This document shows positions 1-8,385 of a DNA stretch of 64,000 nucleotides, piece after piece. A program made the translations under genes and the position numbers. Below the pieces are notes generated by a model, which was given only the letters and a program-made list of their open reading frames with translations, ran no database searches and was not told the origin of the DNA. The DNA is taken from positions 1-64,000 of the forward strand of contig NZ_NMTR01000016.1 in NCBI RefSeq assembly GCF_002549775.1, given 5' to 3'. Every line of letters begins with the position of its first letter. Position 1 is the stretch's first letter. Origin of the DNA: Faecalibacterium langellae (GTDB lineage Bacteria; Bacillota; Clostridia; Oscillospirales; Ruminococcaceae).

Positions 1-3
1 TCG

Positions 4-120
<117 letters not shown>

Positions 121-128
121 TAACAAAG

Positions 129-159
129 AGCTCTGAGATGAAAGTCTCAGGGCTTTTTT
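129..159 (+). terminator. rRNA operon terminator
   Basis: A 10-bp stem (AGCTCTGAGA pairing with TCTCAGGGCT) closes a six-base loop and runs into a T tract at 153-159, directly after the 5S gene. It is a classical intrinsic terminator. Confidence 0.9.
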
Positions 160-160
160 G

Positions 161-189
161 TTGCGTTTCGGGGCAGAAAATAGTATCAT
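161..189 (+). promoter_or_regulatory. putative sigma-A promoter for the traX-like gene
   Basis: TTGCGT and TATCAT are separated by 17 bases, about 70 bases upstream of the start codon and just after the rRNA terminator. The match is moderate. Confidence 0.4.
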
Positions 190-258
190 AAAGGCAGAAC
201 CTTATACTTTCTACAGATTCTCCTGTTACACTGTTTGCACAACGAAAGGAGAATCTCT

Positions 259-1122
259 ATGGAAAAATTAACGAAAAAGGGGCTGGACGGTACCCAGCTC
301 AAGACCATCGCGCTGGTGCTGATGGTGCTGGACCACATTCATTATTTTTTTGAGTTCACCGGCTGCATCCCGACGGTGTTCAGTATGCTGGGGCGGCTCA
401 GTGCACCGCTGTTTCTGTTCTGCACGGTGGAGGGCTTTGCCCACACCCATGACCGCAAGCGGTATTTTATCCGCATCTGGGCTATCGGCGCGGCTATGGC
501 GGCGCTGGAATTCTTTATGATCTACGCCAAAGCCTTCCGGCGCGGGGACGGCTTCTACCCGCTGAACGCTATTTTTCAGGATCTTGCGCTGCTGTGCATC
601 GTCTGGCAGGGCATCGACTGGCTGCGGGAGAAAAAATTCGCCAAGGGCATTGCTGCCATTGCCGCCGTTTTGTGCTGGCCGTATGTGGTAGTGGTTTTTC
701 TGCTGCTCTTTCCCGGGGTACAGGAGATGCCCATTGCCTCGACAATCGTGGCGTTTGTCATCACCAGCCCGCTGCCCATGTGGACGACCATCACGGATGG
801 CGGCTGGAGCTTTTTGCTGGGCGGCGTGCTGCTGTATGCCCTGCGAGGTCATCGCCGCGTGCAGCTGACGGTATGGGCACTGCTCATTTTCCTGTGTGAC
901 TTTGCCCTGAACTTCCGGGCGGTTTGCGGGCAGGAGGGCTTTGTGTGGACGCAGATGTTCACCGACTACTACGAGTGGTTCGGGGTGCTGGCGGTGCTGC
1001 TGATGCTGCTGTACAACGGGCAGCGCGGCAGCGGGCACAAGCGGCTGTTCTACTGGTTCTACCCCGCCCATGTGTACCTGCTGTACGGGGCATCCTGCCT
1101 TGTTTATAACGTGTTGAGGTGA
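259..1122 (+). CDS. TraX-family integral membrane protein
   Basis: A 287-residue polytopic membrane protein. The N-terminal LKTIALVLMVLDHIHYFF stretch and the C-terminal LFYWFYPAHVYLL stretch are the hallmark regions of the TraX family. That family was named for F-pilin acetylation, and it is common in Firmicutes chromosomes with no conjugation genes nearby. The family resembles membrane acyltransferases, so modification of a surface molecule is plausible but unproven. The ATG at 259 is chosen over the in-frame TTG at 235 because AAAGGAGA lies at 245-252. The next gene, a response regulator, starts within a few bases of the stop, so the three genes to 2746 look like one operon. Confidence 0.8.
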   Translation: MEKLTKKGLDGTQLKTIALVLMVLDHIHYFFEFTGCIPTVFSMLGRLSAPLFLFCTVEGFAHTHDRKRYFIRIWAIGAAMAALEFFMIYAKAFRRGDGFYPLNAIFQDLALLCIVWQGIDWLREKKFAKGIAAIAAVLCWPYVVVVFLLLFPGVQEMPIASTIVAFVITSPLPMWTTITDGGWSFLLGGVLLYALRGHRRVQLTVWALLIFLCDFALNFRAVCGQEGFVWTQMFTDYYEWFGVLAVLLMLLYNGQRGSGHKRLFYWFYPAHVYLLYGASCLVYNVLR

Positions 1123-1127
1123 ATCTT

Positions 1128-1808
1128 GTGGCTAACATTCTGGCAGTGGATGACAATTTAGAGGTCTGCACGCTGATCCGCACCGCCTTGGAGCGGGACG
1201 GTCACCGGGTGGAAACGCGGCTTTCCGGCGCGGCGCTCACCGAGGCGCTCTGCCGCTGGGCAGACTGCATCCTGCTGGATGTGATGATGCCCGGCGAGGA
1301 TGGTTTTGCGGTGTGCCGCCGCATCCGCAGCCTGACCGAAGCGCCCATCCTGTTCCTGAGCGCCCGGACGGACGAGCCCGCCGTGCTGGAAGGACTGGGC
1401 ATCGGGGCAGACGACTACCTGCAAAAGCCCTTCCGGGTGGCCGAACTGCGGGCCCGGGTGGCGGCGCACCTGCGGCGGCAGAACCGCACACCGGCGCACC
1501 GGCTGGTGCGCGGCGGTGTGGCGTTTGACCTGTCGGCCAAGAGCGCGGCCGTGGGCGAAACGCCGCTTCCGCTGACCCGGTCGGAATATGCCATCTGCGA
1601 ATATCTGGCGCTCTACGCCGGGCAGACCTTTACCAAAGAGCAAATTTACGAAGCGGTTTTTGGCATTGATGGCACTGCGGACGACACCGCCGTGACACAG
1701 CACATCAAAAATATCCGGGCAAAGCTGCGGGCAGCGGGTGTGCCGGAGCCGGAAAAGCTGCTCAATACCGTATGGGGTGTGGGATACCGATGGAAAAGCG
1801 AAGACTGA
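1128..1808 (+). CDS. OmpR/PhoB-type response regulator
   Basis: A 226-residue two-component response regulator. The receiver domain has the acidic pair D8/D9, the phospho-acceptor D51 (in ILLDVMMPGEDG), S78 and K100 (LQKPF). The C-terminal winged helix (about 130-226) includes LTRSEYAICEYL and VWGVGYRWK. I prefer the GTG at 1128, because GAGGTG at 1116-1121 is correctly spaced from it. The GTG at 1119 overlaps the traX stop and has no ribosome binding site. The kinase gene begins inside the 3' end of this gene. Its target is unknown, but its neighbour traX is an obvious candidate. Confidence 0.9.
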   Translation: MANILAVDDNLEVCTLIRTALERDGHRVETRLSGAALTEALCRWADCILLDVMMPGEDGFAVCRRIRSLTEAPILFLSARTDEPAVLEGLGIGADDYLQKPFRVAELRARVAAHLRRQNRTPAHRLVRGGVAFDLSAKSAAVGETPLPLTRSEYAICEYLALYAGQTFTKEQIYEAVFGIDGTADDTAVTQHIKNIRAKLRAAGVPEPEKLLNTVWGVGYRWKSED

Positions 1809-2746
1809 CCTCTCTGCGCAGCGTGCTGCTGCAATATCTGGTGCGCACGGCGCTGGCCTGCCTGCTGGTCGCGGTGGGGTGGCTGCTGGTGCTGATGCTG
1901 TGGATCCAGAACGGCGGGCTGTTTCTTCCCGCGAATCAAGCTGCACAGGCCTGCCAGAAAGCCGCACAGGACGTTTTACCGGGCATGACCGCCGCTACTT
2001 TTGACGAGACGCAGCTGGACTCCTTGTGCCGGTACGCCCTGTTTGCCGCGCCGGACAGCAGCGAGGTGCTGGCCACCAACATGGATGCCGGGCACTTGCA
2101 GCGGGCAATGGAGAACCGGCAGGGGAAAACCCGCTGGCATTTTGGCTACACGCAGTATTATATGACGTCAAAATTGCAGGACGGAACGGTCTGTCTGCTG
2201 CAATTTGACTATGCCGTGCCCTACGCCGACCCTGCGCTGCGGGGCGTGCTGCCGGATATGCAGACCGTGCACTGCATTCTGGGCATTCTGCTGCTGATAG
2301 GGGCAGTGGTGTGGAGCACCCACAGGACCGGGCGCTTCCTGACCCGGGAGACCGAAAAGCTGACTGCGGCGGCGCAGGCGGTGGCACGGAAGGAGCTGGA
2401 CAGCGCGGTGTTTTCCGGCGCGAAGGTGCGGGAGTACGAGAGCACTTTGCAGGCATTGCAGACCATGGGTGACGCCCTGACCGGCAGCTTACAGAAGCAG
2501 TGGGCGATGGAACAGCGGCAGCGGGAGCAGATCATCCAGCTTTCCCACAAGCTGAAAACACCGCTGACCATCATCGAGGGCAACGCTGAACTGCTGGCCG
2601 AGGACGCGCTGACGCCGGAACAGAAAGCGCAGGTGGAAGCCATTCTGCAGGGCGCCGAGCAGACCCGCACTTATCTGGGAAAAATCCGCGCCGAGGTGCA
2701 GACGCCGCTGAAGTACAAGACGAAAAAGAGTAGCATGCCGCAGTAA
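1790..2746 (+). CDS. sensor histidine kinase lacking the ATPase domain
   Basis: A 318-residue sensor kinase. There are two membrane segments (about 23-40 and 161-175) around an extracytoplasmic domain of roughly 120 residues, then a HAMP-like linker and a HisKA dimerisation helix with the phospho-acceptor H253 in QLSHKLKTPLT. The protein stops about 65 residues after that histidine with KKSSMPQ. The N, G1, F and G2 boxes of a HATPase domain are absent, and none of the three forward frames downstream of 2746 restores them. The ATG at 1790 is chosen because GGGGTGTGGGA lies upstream and the gene overlaps the regulator end. It may be a truncated kinase served by another kinase, or a phosphatase or decoy form. 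Confidence 0.85.
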   Translation: MEKRRLTSLRSVLLQYLVRTALACLLVAVGWLLVLMLWIQNGGLFLPANQAAQACQKAAQDVLPGMTAATFDETQLDSLCRYALFAAPDSSEVLATNMDAGHLQRAMENRQGKTRWHFGYTQYYMTSKLQDGTVCLLQFDYAVPYADPALRGVLPDMQTVHCILGILLLIGAVVWSTHRTGRFLTRETEKLTAAAQAVARKELDSAVFSGAKVREYESTLQALQTMGDALTGSLQKQWAMEQRQREQIIQLSHKLKTPLTIIEGNAELLAEDALTPEQKAQVEAILQGAEQTRTYLGKIRAEVQTPLKYKTKKSSMPQ

Positions 2747-2878
2747 AACCGGCACCGTTCGGGGAAAGCGCTCTACGGTGCCTGCATGAGGATTGCGAAA
2801 AACGGAAAAAGATGGTATATTCAAAGAAAACTGCACCAAAATGCCGTCCCGGATCGTATTCTTTATGAGGTGGGGAAG

Positions 2879-3352
2879 ATGAAACTGCTTTTTAAACAGC
2901 GCGCATTTACCTGGTTTGACAGCTACGACATCTACGATGAAAACGAGAACACCGTCTATGTGGTCAAGGGGCAGCTTTCCTGGGGGCACTGCCTGAAAAT
3001 TTTTGATGCGAACGAGGCCCACGAGCTGGGCACCGTGAAGCAGGAAGTGCTGACTTGGCGGCCCCGGTTCGAGCTGTACGAGGGGGAAGCGTGCATCGGC
3101 CACCTGGAAAAGGAGTGGAGCTGGTTCAAACCCAAGTACAACATCGACTTCAACGGCTGGCACGTGGAGGGCGACTTTGCTGAGTGGGACTATACCATCA
3201 CCGGCCCGGACGGCCGCACCGTGGCCACCGTGTCCAAAGAGATCTTCCACTGGACAGACACCTACATTCTGGACATTGCCGACCCGGACGACGCGCTCTA
3301 TGTGCTGATGTTCGTGCTGGCCATCGACGCGGAGAAGTGTTCTCGGAACTGA
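2879..3352 (+). CDS. LURP-one-related (Tubby C-terminal-like) protein
   Basis: A 157-residue soluble protein built from short beta-strand repeats, beginning LLFKQRAFTWFDSYDIYDE. The pattern of alternating strands, with repeated Trp and a late ILDIADPDDALYVLMFVLAID helix, matches the LURP-one-related family (for example YxjI of Bacillus subtilis). Those proteins resemble the Tubby lipid-binding barrel; their bacterial role is not established. The start at 2879 follows GAGGTGGGGAAG at a good distance; an upstream in-frame ATG at 2786 lacks a ribosome binding site. It ends just before a bidirectional terminator, so it may be co-transcribed with the two-component genes. Confidence 0.8.
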   Translation: MKLLFKQRAFTWFDSYDIYDENENTVYVVKGQLSWGHCLKIFDANEAHELGTVKQEVLTWRPRFELYEGEACIGHLEKEWSWFKPKYNIDFNGWHVEGDFAEWDYTITGPDGRTVATVSKEIFHWTDTYILDIADPDDALYVLMFVLAIDAEKCSRN

Positions 3353-3365
3353 TATAATAAACAAA

Positions 3366-3399
3366 AAACGAGGAACGGCCATTCGGTCGTTCCTCGTTT
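3366..3399. terminator. bidirectional terminator between the LURP-one-like gene and murC
   Basis: AAACGAGGAACG pairs with CGTTCCTCGTTT across a short loop, with A-rich flank on the left and T-rich flank on the right. It sits between convergent genes. Confidence 0.85.
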
Positions 3400-3415
3400 G
3401 CGTATCAGGGAAAAG

Positions 3416-4798
3416 TTACTGTGCGTCGGCCACCATCATCTTGCCGGCCTTGTAGATATCGCCGCAGCCCAGGGTGAGCACCAGGTCGCCCGGCTGTGCG
3501 TTCTGCTTGACCCAGTCGGCCGCTTCCTTCAGGCCGTCCACGAGGACAGCGCCGGGGATCTGCGCGGCCAGCTTTGCGCTGGTAATGGTGGGGTCGTTGG
3601 GCTCACGGCTGCCCATGATGGGGGTCAGCACGGTGATATCGGGGATCTTGAGCACATCCACGAAGTCGTTGAACAGCATCTTGGTGCGGCTGTATGTAAA
3701 CGGCTGGTGGACAACGATCAGGCGCTTGTAGCCCATTTCCTTTGCGGTGGTGATGGTGGCACGCAGCTCGGTGGGATGGTGTGCATAATCGTCCACCACC
3801 AGCGCACCGTTGCACTCGCCGTACACCTCAAAGCGGCGGCCTGCGCCCTTGAAGTTCAGAGCAGCCTCGGCGCACTGCTCCACGGTCAGGCCCACAAAGC
3901 GGCACACCGCGCACATGGCCAGAGCATTGTAGATGTTGTGGTAGCCGGGCACGGCCAGACGGATGTGGCCGGTGATCTTGCTCCACTCCTTCAGGTCGAA
4001 CTCGAAGAAGCCGGGCTTGTATTCGTTCACGTTCAGGGCCTGGTAGTCGCCGTCGTTCTTGATGCCGAAGGTGCGTACGCGGCGGTCCAGCGTGTACATG
4101 ACGTCCATGGTGTTCTTGTCGTCGGCGTTGGCAAAGATCATGAACTGGGTCATCAGGGCAAAGCGCTTGAAGGCGAACTTCAGCTCGCCCATGCTGCCGT
4201 AGTAGTCCAGATGGTCGTTGTCGATGTTCAGCACCACGGACAGGTACGGGGTGAGCTTTAAGAAGGTCTCGGCGAACTCGCAGGACTCGATGACGATGTC
4301 ATCGCCCTTGCCGGCCTTGCCGTAGCCGTTGATGAGGGGCAGCTTGCCGCCGATGACGGCGGAGGGGTCGCGGCCGGCCAGCTCCAGTGCGGTGGTGATC
4401 ATGGAGGTGGTGGTGGTCTTGCCGTGGGTGCCGGACACGCAGATGCTCTGCTTGTACAGGCGGCTCACATAGCCCAGCAGCACGCTGCGCTCGATGGTGG
4501 GGATGCCGTAGGAGGAAGCGGCATTCAGCTCCACGTTGTCCTTGGAGATGGCTGCCGAGTAGACCACCAGATCCACGCCAATGACGTTGTCGGCGCTGTG
4601 GCCCAGGCTGACCTTCACGCCCATCTCCCGCTCATAGCGGATGATGCTGCCATCCAGCACATCGCTGCCGGAGATCTCGTAGCCTTTTGCCGCAAGGATC
4701 TGGATCAGCGGGTACATGCCGCTGCCGCCGCAGCCGATGAAGTGGATCTTTTTTACATTGTCCAGCAGGTGCTGGTTGTAATCGGTGTACATGAACAT
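3416..4798 (-). CDS. murC: UDP-N-acetylmuramate--L-alanine ligase
   Basis: A 460-residue cytoplasmic ligase that adds L-alanine to UDP-MurNAc using ATP, the first amino-acid step of peptidoglycan stem-peptide synthesis. Visible motifs are the N-terminal UDP-binding IGCGGSGM (about residue 21-28), the ATP loop SGTHGKTTTT (about 122-131), IDNDHLDYYG in the central domain and DDYAHHPTEL in the C-terminal domain. The length is typical of MurC. The ATG at 4798 lies nine bases after GGAGG on the minus strand; the in-frame TTG three codons upstream overlaps that ribosome binding site. It is transcribed alone and ends at the 3366-3399 terminator. Confidence 0.96.
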   Translation of the reverse strand: MFMYTDYNQHLLDNVKKIHFIGCGGSGMYPLIQILAAKGYEISGSDVLDGSIIRYEREMGVKVSLGHSADNVIGVDLVVYSAAISKDNVELNAASSYGIPTIERSVLLGYVSRLYKQSICVSGTHGKTTTTSMITTALELAGRDPSAVIGGKLPLINGYGKAGKGDDIVIESCEFAETFLKLTPYLSVVLNIDNDHLDYYGSMGELKFAFKRFALMTQFMIFANADDKNTMDVMYTLDRRVRTFGIKNDGDYQALNVNEYKPGFFEFDLKEWSKITGHIRLAVPGYHNIYNALAMCAVCRFVGLTVEQCAEAALNFKGAGRRFEVYGECNGALVVDDYAHHPTELRATITTAKEMGYKRLIVVHQPFTYSRTKMLFNDFVDVLKIPDITVLTPIMGSREPNDPTITSAKLAAQIPGAVLVDGLKEAADWVKQNAQPGDLVLTLGCGDIYKAGKMMVADAQ

Positions 4799-4869
4799 AT
4801 AAGGCAACCTCCAAATAATTAACGGCTGCAGAGCAGGCCGATTCCATCCATTCGTTTGGGATACATCTT

Positions 4870-4898
4870 ATTATATAATTTTTGGCGCACAAAATAAA
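4870..4898 (-). promoter_or_regulatory. putative murC promoter
   Basis: On the minus strand TTTATT and TATAAT are separated by 17 bases, about 75 bases before the murC start. The -10 box is perfect and the -35 box is weak. The rest of the AT-rich 4799-5075 gap holds the divergent degV promoter and no other recognisable feature. Confidence 0.5.
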
Positions 4899-5008
4899 CA
4901 GGAAAAATCGAATTTTCGGAAAGAACCATATTTCCTTTTCTGATTTTGTGATATGTGTACAAGAAAACCGGGATTCATAAAAGATTTACATTTGCGAGAA
5001 GGAAATAC

Positions 5009-5038
5009 TTCACAATTTTGAAGCATCTGTGCTAAAAT
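5009..5038 (+). promoter_or_regulatory. putative promoter of the first degV gene
   Basis: TTCACA and TAAAAT are separated by 18 bases, about 40 bases upstream of the GTG start. The match is modest. Confidence 0.35.
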
Positions 5039-5075
5039 AAAAGGGAACGAAACCATCTGAAAAAGGAGCAGCAAC

Positions 5076-5924
5076 GTGAAGATCAAGATCACTGCGGACA
5101 GCACCTGCGATCTGTCTGCCGAACTTTTGCAAAAATGGGACATCACCCTGATGCCCATGCACATCCTGATGGGCGAGGACAGCTATCTGGACGGCGTCAC
5201 CATCCACCCGGCGGATGTGTTCACCTATGTGAACGGCGGCGGCAAGATGCCGAAATCCGCCGCGGCGAATCTGGTGGAGTACGCCGAATTCTTTGGCAAT
5301 TACACGGGGGACTACGACGCGGTCATCCACATCTCGGTCAGCAGCAAGCTTTCGTCCTGCTACCAGAACGCAAAGCTGGCCGCAGAGGACTTTGCAAACG
5401 TCTATGTGGTGGACAGCCAGAACATCTGCACCGGGCAGGGCTATCTTGTGCTGAAGGCGGCCAAGTGGGCAGCCGACGGCCTGCCGCCCCGCAACATCGC
5501 CATGCGGCTGCAGAGCCTGGCCAGGCGGGTGGAGCTGAGCTTTGTGCTGGACCGGCTGGACTTCATGGCCAAAAGCGGCCGCTGCTCCGGTGTGCTGGCC
5601 TTCGGGGCCAACCTGCTGGGCATCAAACCGGCGCTGGAAGTCATTGACGGCGAGCTGAAGGTGGTCAAAAAGTACCGCGGCAGCCTGCCCATCTGCGTGG
5701 GCAAGTACATCACCGACCGTCTGGCAGACCGGGACGACATCGAGGACGGGCTGGTGTTCATCTCCTCCTGCCAGCCGAAGCCCGGCTGCATGGACGCCGT
5801 GAAGGCAGGCCTGAAAAAATACGGCAATTTTGCCGAGTGCTATGAGACCGACATCGGCACCACCATCGGCGGCTACTCCGGCCCGGGCACCATCGGCATC
5901 GTGTTTGCACGGAAAGAGAAGTAA
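5076..5924 (+). CDS. DegV family fatty-acid-binding protein (first copy)
   Basis: A 282-residue DegV/FakB-type protein. It opens with the family signature ITADSTCDLSAELL and later has HISVSSKLSSCYQNA, which lines the carboxylate pocket. A second conserved block follows (LDFMAKSGRCSG, NLLGIKPAL). Family members bind a single fatty acid, and some present it to the FakA kinase for phosphorylation; no fakA is seen here. The start is a GTG preceded by AAAAGGAG. A perfect long palindrome follows the stop and separates it from the convergent coaBC. A second DegV gene lies at 27801-28703. Confidence 0.9.
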   Translation: MKIKITADSTCDLSAELLQKWDITLMPMHILMGEDSYLDGVTIHPADVFTYVNGGGKMPKSAAANLVEYAEFFGNYTGDYDAVIHISVSSKLSSCYQNAKLAAEDFANVYVVDSQNICTGQGYLVLKAAKWAADGLPPRNIAMRLQSLARRVELSFVLDRLDFMAKSGRCSGVLAFGANLLGIKPALEVIDGELKVVKKYRGSLPICVGKYITDRLADRDDIEDGLVFISSCQPKPGCMDAVKAGLKKYGNFAECYETDIGTTIGGYSGPGTIGIVFARKEK

Positions 5925-5963
5925 GAAAAATGGCTGTTGCATCGCAACAGCCATTTTTCTTAC
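5921..5963. terminator. bidirectional terminator between degV and coaBC
   Basis: A perfect 20-bp inverted repeat around an ATC loop (GTAAGAAAAATGGCTGTTGC and its complement) provides T tracts on both strands. It overlaps the last codons of both convergent genes. Confidence 0.9.
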
Positions 5964-7156
5964 GTTGTGCGCCGTTTCAGGATCTCATCCAGAATGGCGT
6001 CTGCCACGTCGGCTTTGCTCATCAGCGGCAGCTCCCGGGCACCGTCCGGGGTGATGAGGGTGACGACATTGGTGTCCACGCCGAAGCCGGCCCCGGCCAC
6101 TTTCAGGTTGTTGGCCACCACCATGTCCAGATTCTTTTTGGTGAGCTTTGCAGAGGAGTTTTCCACAAGGTCGCGGGTCTCCATGGAAAAACCGCACAGG
6201 AACTGGTGGGTCTTCTGCGGGCCGATGGTGCCCAGGATGTCCGGCGTGCGCTCCAGCGGAATGGACATGTCGCCGTCCTTTTTCTTGATCTTGTCATTGG
6301 CCACAACGGCGGGACGGTAGTCGGCCACGGCAGCGGCCATGATGAGCACATCCGTCTGGGCAAAGTGGCTGGTGACGGCCTCGTACATCTGCTGGGCGGT
6401 GGTCACCGGCACGTCGGTGGTGAACTTGACCGGCTGCAGGGCAGTTTCGCCGTGGATGAGGGTCACCTCGGCACCGCGCATGGCGGCGGCACGGGCGAGG
6501 GCGTAGCCCATCTTGCCGGTGGAGTGGTTGGTCAGGTAGCGCACCGGGTCGAGCGACTCCTGGGTGGGCCCGGCGGTGACGGCCACCCGCACCCCAGCCA
6601 GGTCTTTGGGCCGGGCGATGGTGTGCAGGATGTACTCGAGCAGCACGTCTTCCTTCGGCAGGCGGCCGCTGCCCACATCCTTGCAGGCCAGCACGCCGCT
6701 CTCGGACGGGATGACCGTAAAGCCATAGCGCTGCAGCGTGGCGATGTTGTCCTGCGTGATGGGATTTTCCAGCATGCCGGTGTTCATGGCCGGGGAGACC
6801 AGCTTCGGGCACTTGGCGGCCAGCACCACGGTGGTGAGCATATCGTCGGCGATGCCGTGGGCCATTTTAGCGATGACGTTGGCGGTGGCCGGTGCCACCA
6901 GGATCACATCTGCCTTCTTGGCCAGCGAGATGTGGGTGACCTCGAACTTGAAGTCGCGGTCAAAGGTATCCACCATGCACTTGTGGCCGGTGAGGGTCTC
7001 GAAGGTGAGCGGGGTGATGAACTGGGTGGCATTTTTGGTCATGATGACCTCCACGTCGGCCCCCAGCTTGCGCAGTGCACTGGCCACATTGGCCATTTTA
7101 TAAGCGGCGATGCCGCCGGTGACGCCCAGAAGGACGCATTTGCCTTTCAGATCCAT
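5960..7156 (-). CDS. coaBC: bifunctional phosphopantothenoylcysteine decarboxylase / phosphopantothenate--cysteine ligase
   Basis: A 398-residue fusion enzyme for two consecutive steps of coenzyme A synthesis: CTP-dependent joining of cysteine to phosphopantothenate, then FMN-dependent decarboxylation. The N-terminal CoaC domain shows GVTGGIAAYK, the active-site His in VTHISLAKKAD, the PAMNTGMLENP substrate clamp and the Cys in GVLACKDVGSGRL. The C-terminal CoaB domain (from about 185) shows VTAGPTQESLDPVR, NHSTGKMG and the NDKIKK lysines. The ATG at 7156 follows AGGAGG at the usual distance; an upstream in-frame start at 7174 does not. It is divergent from coaX, which acts two steps earlier in the pathway. 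Confidence 0.95.
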   Translation of the reverse strand: MDLKGKCVLLGVTGGIAAYKMANVASALRKLGADVEVIMTKNATQFITPLTFETLTGHKCMVDTFDRDFKFEVTHISLAKKADVILVAPATANVIAKMAHGIADDMLTTVVLAAKCPKLVSPAMNTGMLENPITQDNIATLQRYGFTVIPSESGVLACKDVGSGRLPKEDVLLEYILHTIARPKDLAGVRVAVTAGPTQESLDPVRYLTNHSTGKMGYALARAAAMRGAEVTLIHGETALQPVKFTTDVPVTTAQQMYEAVTSHFAQTDVLIMAAAVADYRPAVVANDKIKKKDGDMSIPLERTPDILGTIGPQKTHQFLCGFSMETRDLVENSSAKLTKKNLDMVVANNLKVAGAGFGVDTNVVTLITPDGARELPLMSKADVADAILDEILKRRTT

Positions 7157-7307
7157 TGGTCTAACCTCCTGCAAAAACGTGCTGTTTCCACATATCTTCC
7201 CTTAGTATAATGCAAAAGTTCCGCCAGCACAACAAAATCTTTCGGCGGGGTTGTATCCTGGGTCAAAATGCGGTAAAATACGGATTGATAAAGAATAGAC
7301 AGGCTCC

Positions 7308-7431
7308 AGCGGCGGACCGGAAGTTTCTCCGAAGACCGTCCGCTGGGGTGGGACCCTGTTGCCGTAGGCAATAGGGCGGGCGATGGAATGGCCCGAATCG
7401 TGTCTGAGGAGAAAGCTCCCGGCACACCGCT
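7308..7431 (+). ncRNA. structured repeat element, copy A
   Basis: A 124-nt element that can fold into a long rod with side hairpins. The outer stem is AGCGG/CCGCT, then CCGG/CCGG, TTTCTCC/GGAGAAA (7324-7330 with 7408-7414), AGAC/GTCT, and an internal hairpin CCCTGTTGCC-GTA-GGCAATAGGG. A second copy with compensatory changes lies on the minus strand at 24983-25108, and a diverged third copy at 25126-25246. Copy A ends 29 bases before the coaX start. Together with the A-rich spacer it fills most of the 7157-7460 gap. Orientation is assigned from the asymmetric inner sequence and could be wrong. Function unknown; no Rfam family is recognised from memory. Confidence 0.6.
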
Positions 7432-7460
7432 AAACCGCACTGTAAAAGGAAAACAGAATT

Positions 7461-8357
7461 ATGATCTTAGCCATTGATATAGGCAACACCACCGTCGCCC
7501 TGGGGGGCATTCGGGACGGACGTGTATGCTTTGTGGCGCGCATGGACACGGTGCGCACCCGTACGGCTGCTGAATATCGTGCCGAAATGGATAAAATTTT
7601 TGCGCATCGCCGCCACCCGGAACGGCCCATGCGCTTTGAGGGCGCTGTGCTCACCAGCGTGGTGCCCCAGATCACCGGTGCACTGGCCGAGTGCGCCCGT
7701 CACTACACCGGCAAAAAGCCGGTCATCGTGTCGCCGGACATCCGCACCGGCCTGACCATGGGGGTGGATGAACCCGGCTCTGTGGGCAAGGACCGCCTTG
7801 TGGATGCGGCCTATGCGGCGGCGAACTTTCCGCTGCCGGTGGTCACGGTAGACCTTGGCACCGCCACCACCTTCAACGTGGTGGATGAGGACCGGGTGTT
7901 CCGGGGCGGCGTCATCTGTCCGGGGCTTTCCACCGGGCTGCGGGCTCTGGGCGAACGCTGTGCCCAGCTGCCGCAGGTGCATCTCGGCTCGCCCAAAAGT
8001 GCCATCGGCACCAATACCGAAAAGTGCATGCTGTCCGGCTCGGTGATGGGCACGGCCGTGCTCATTGACGGCATGGTGCAGCGCATCGAAGAAGAACTGG
8101 GCCGCCCGGCTACGCTGGTGGTCACTGGGGGCCTGGCAAAGTATGTCACGCCGCTGTGCCGCCACCCGCTGACCTATGACCCGGAACTGCTCATGAAGGG
8201 TCTGGCATTGCTGTATCAGCTCAACGCTCAGCAGCCCCAGCACCACAGTGCGGGCGGCAGGCATTATGGCCCGCAGAACCAGCATGGCCGCGCCAGACAG
8301 CGCTACCCCAGAAAGCGCACCCGCTGCGAGCGGGCCGACGAAGCACGGACGGGCTGA
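7461..8357 (+). CDS. coaX: type III pantothenate kinase with a C-terminal extension
   Basis: A 298-residue protein. Residues 1 to about 257 are a CoaX-type kinase that phosphorylates pantothenate, the first committed step to coenzyme A. Visible are AIDIGNTTVALG (phosphate loop with catalytic Asp), VGKDRLVDAAYA, VDLGTATTFNVVD, GGVICPGLSTG and VVTGGLAKYV. CoaX proteins usually end near the LMKGLALLYQLN seen here at about 257. About 40 further residues, rich in Gln, His and Arg, have no recognisable fold and may come from a lost stop codon. AAAAGGAAAACAG precedes the ATG. The oxidoreductase gene follows after 28 bases. Confidence 0.93.
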   Translation: MILAIDIGNTTVALGGIRDGRVCFVARMDTVRTRTAAEYRAEMDKIFAHRRHPERPMRFEGAVLTSVVPQITGALAECARHYTGKKPVIVSPDIRTGLTMGVDEPGSVGKDRLVDAAYAAANFPLPVVTVDLGTATTFNVVDEDRVFRGGVICPGLSTGLRALGERCAQLPQVHLGSPKSAIGTNTEKCMLSGSVMGTAVLIDGMVQRIEEELGRPATLVVTGGLAKYVTPLCRHPLTYDPELLMKGLALLYQLNAQQPQHHSAGGRHYGPQNQHGRARQRYPRKRTRCERADEARTG

Positions 8358-8385
8358 CGAGAGACGATAGGATAGGGAGAACAAC

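Noticed and set aside
8230-8357. A hydrophobic translation on the minus strand opposite the CoaX tail
   Set aside because: It lies within a long antisense frame without start signals; no family is recognisable.
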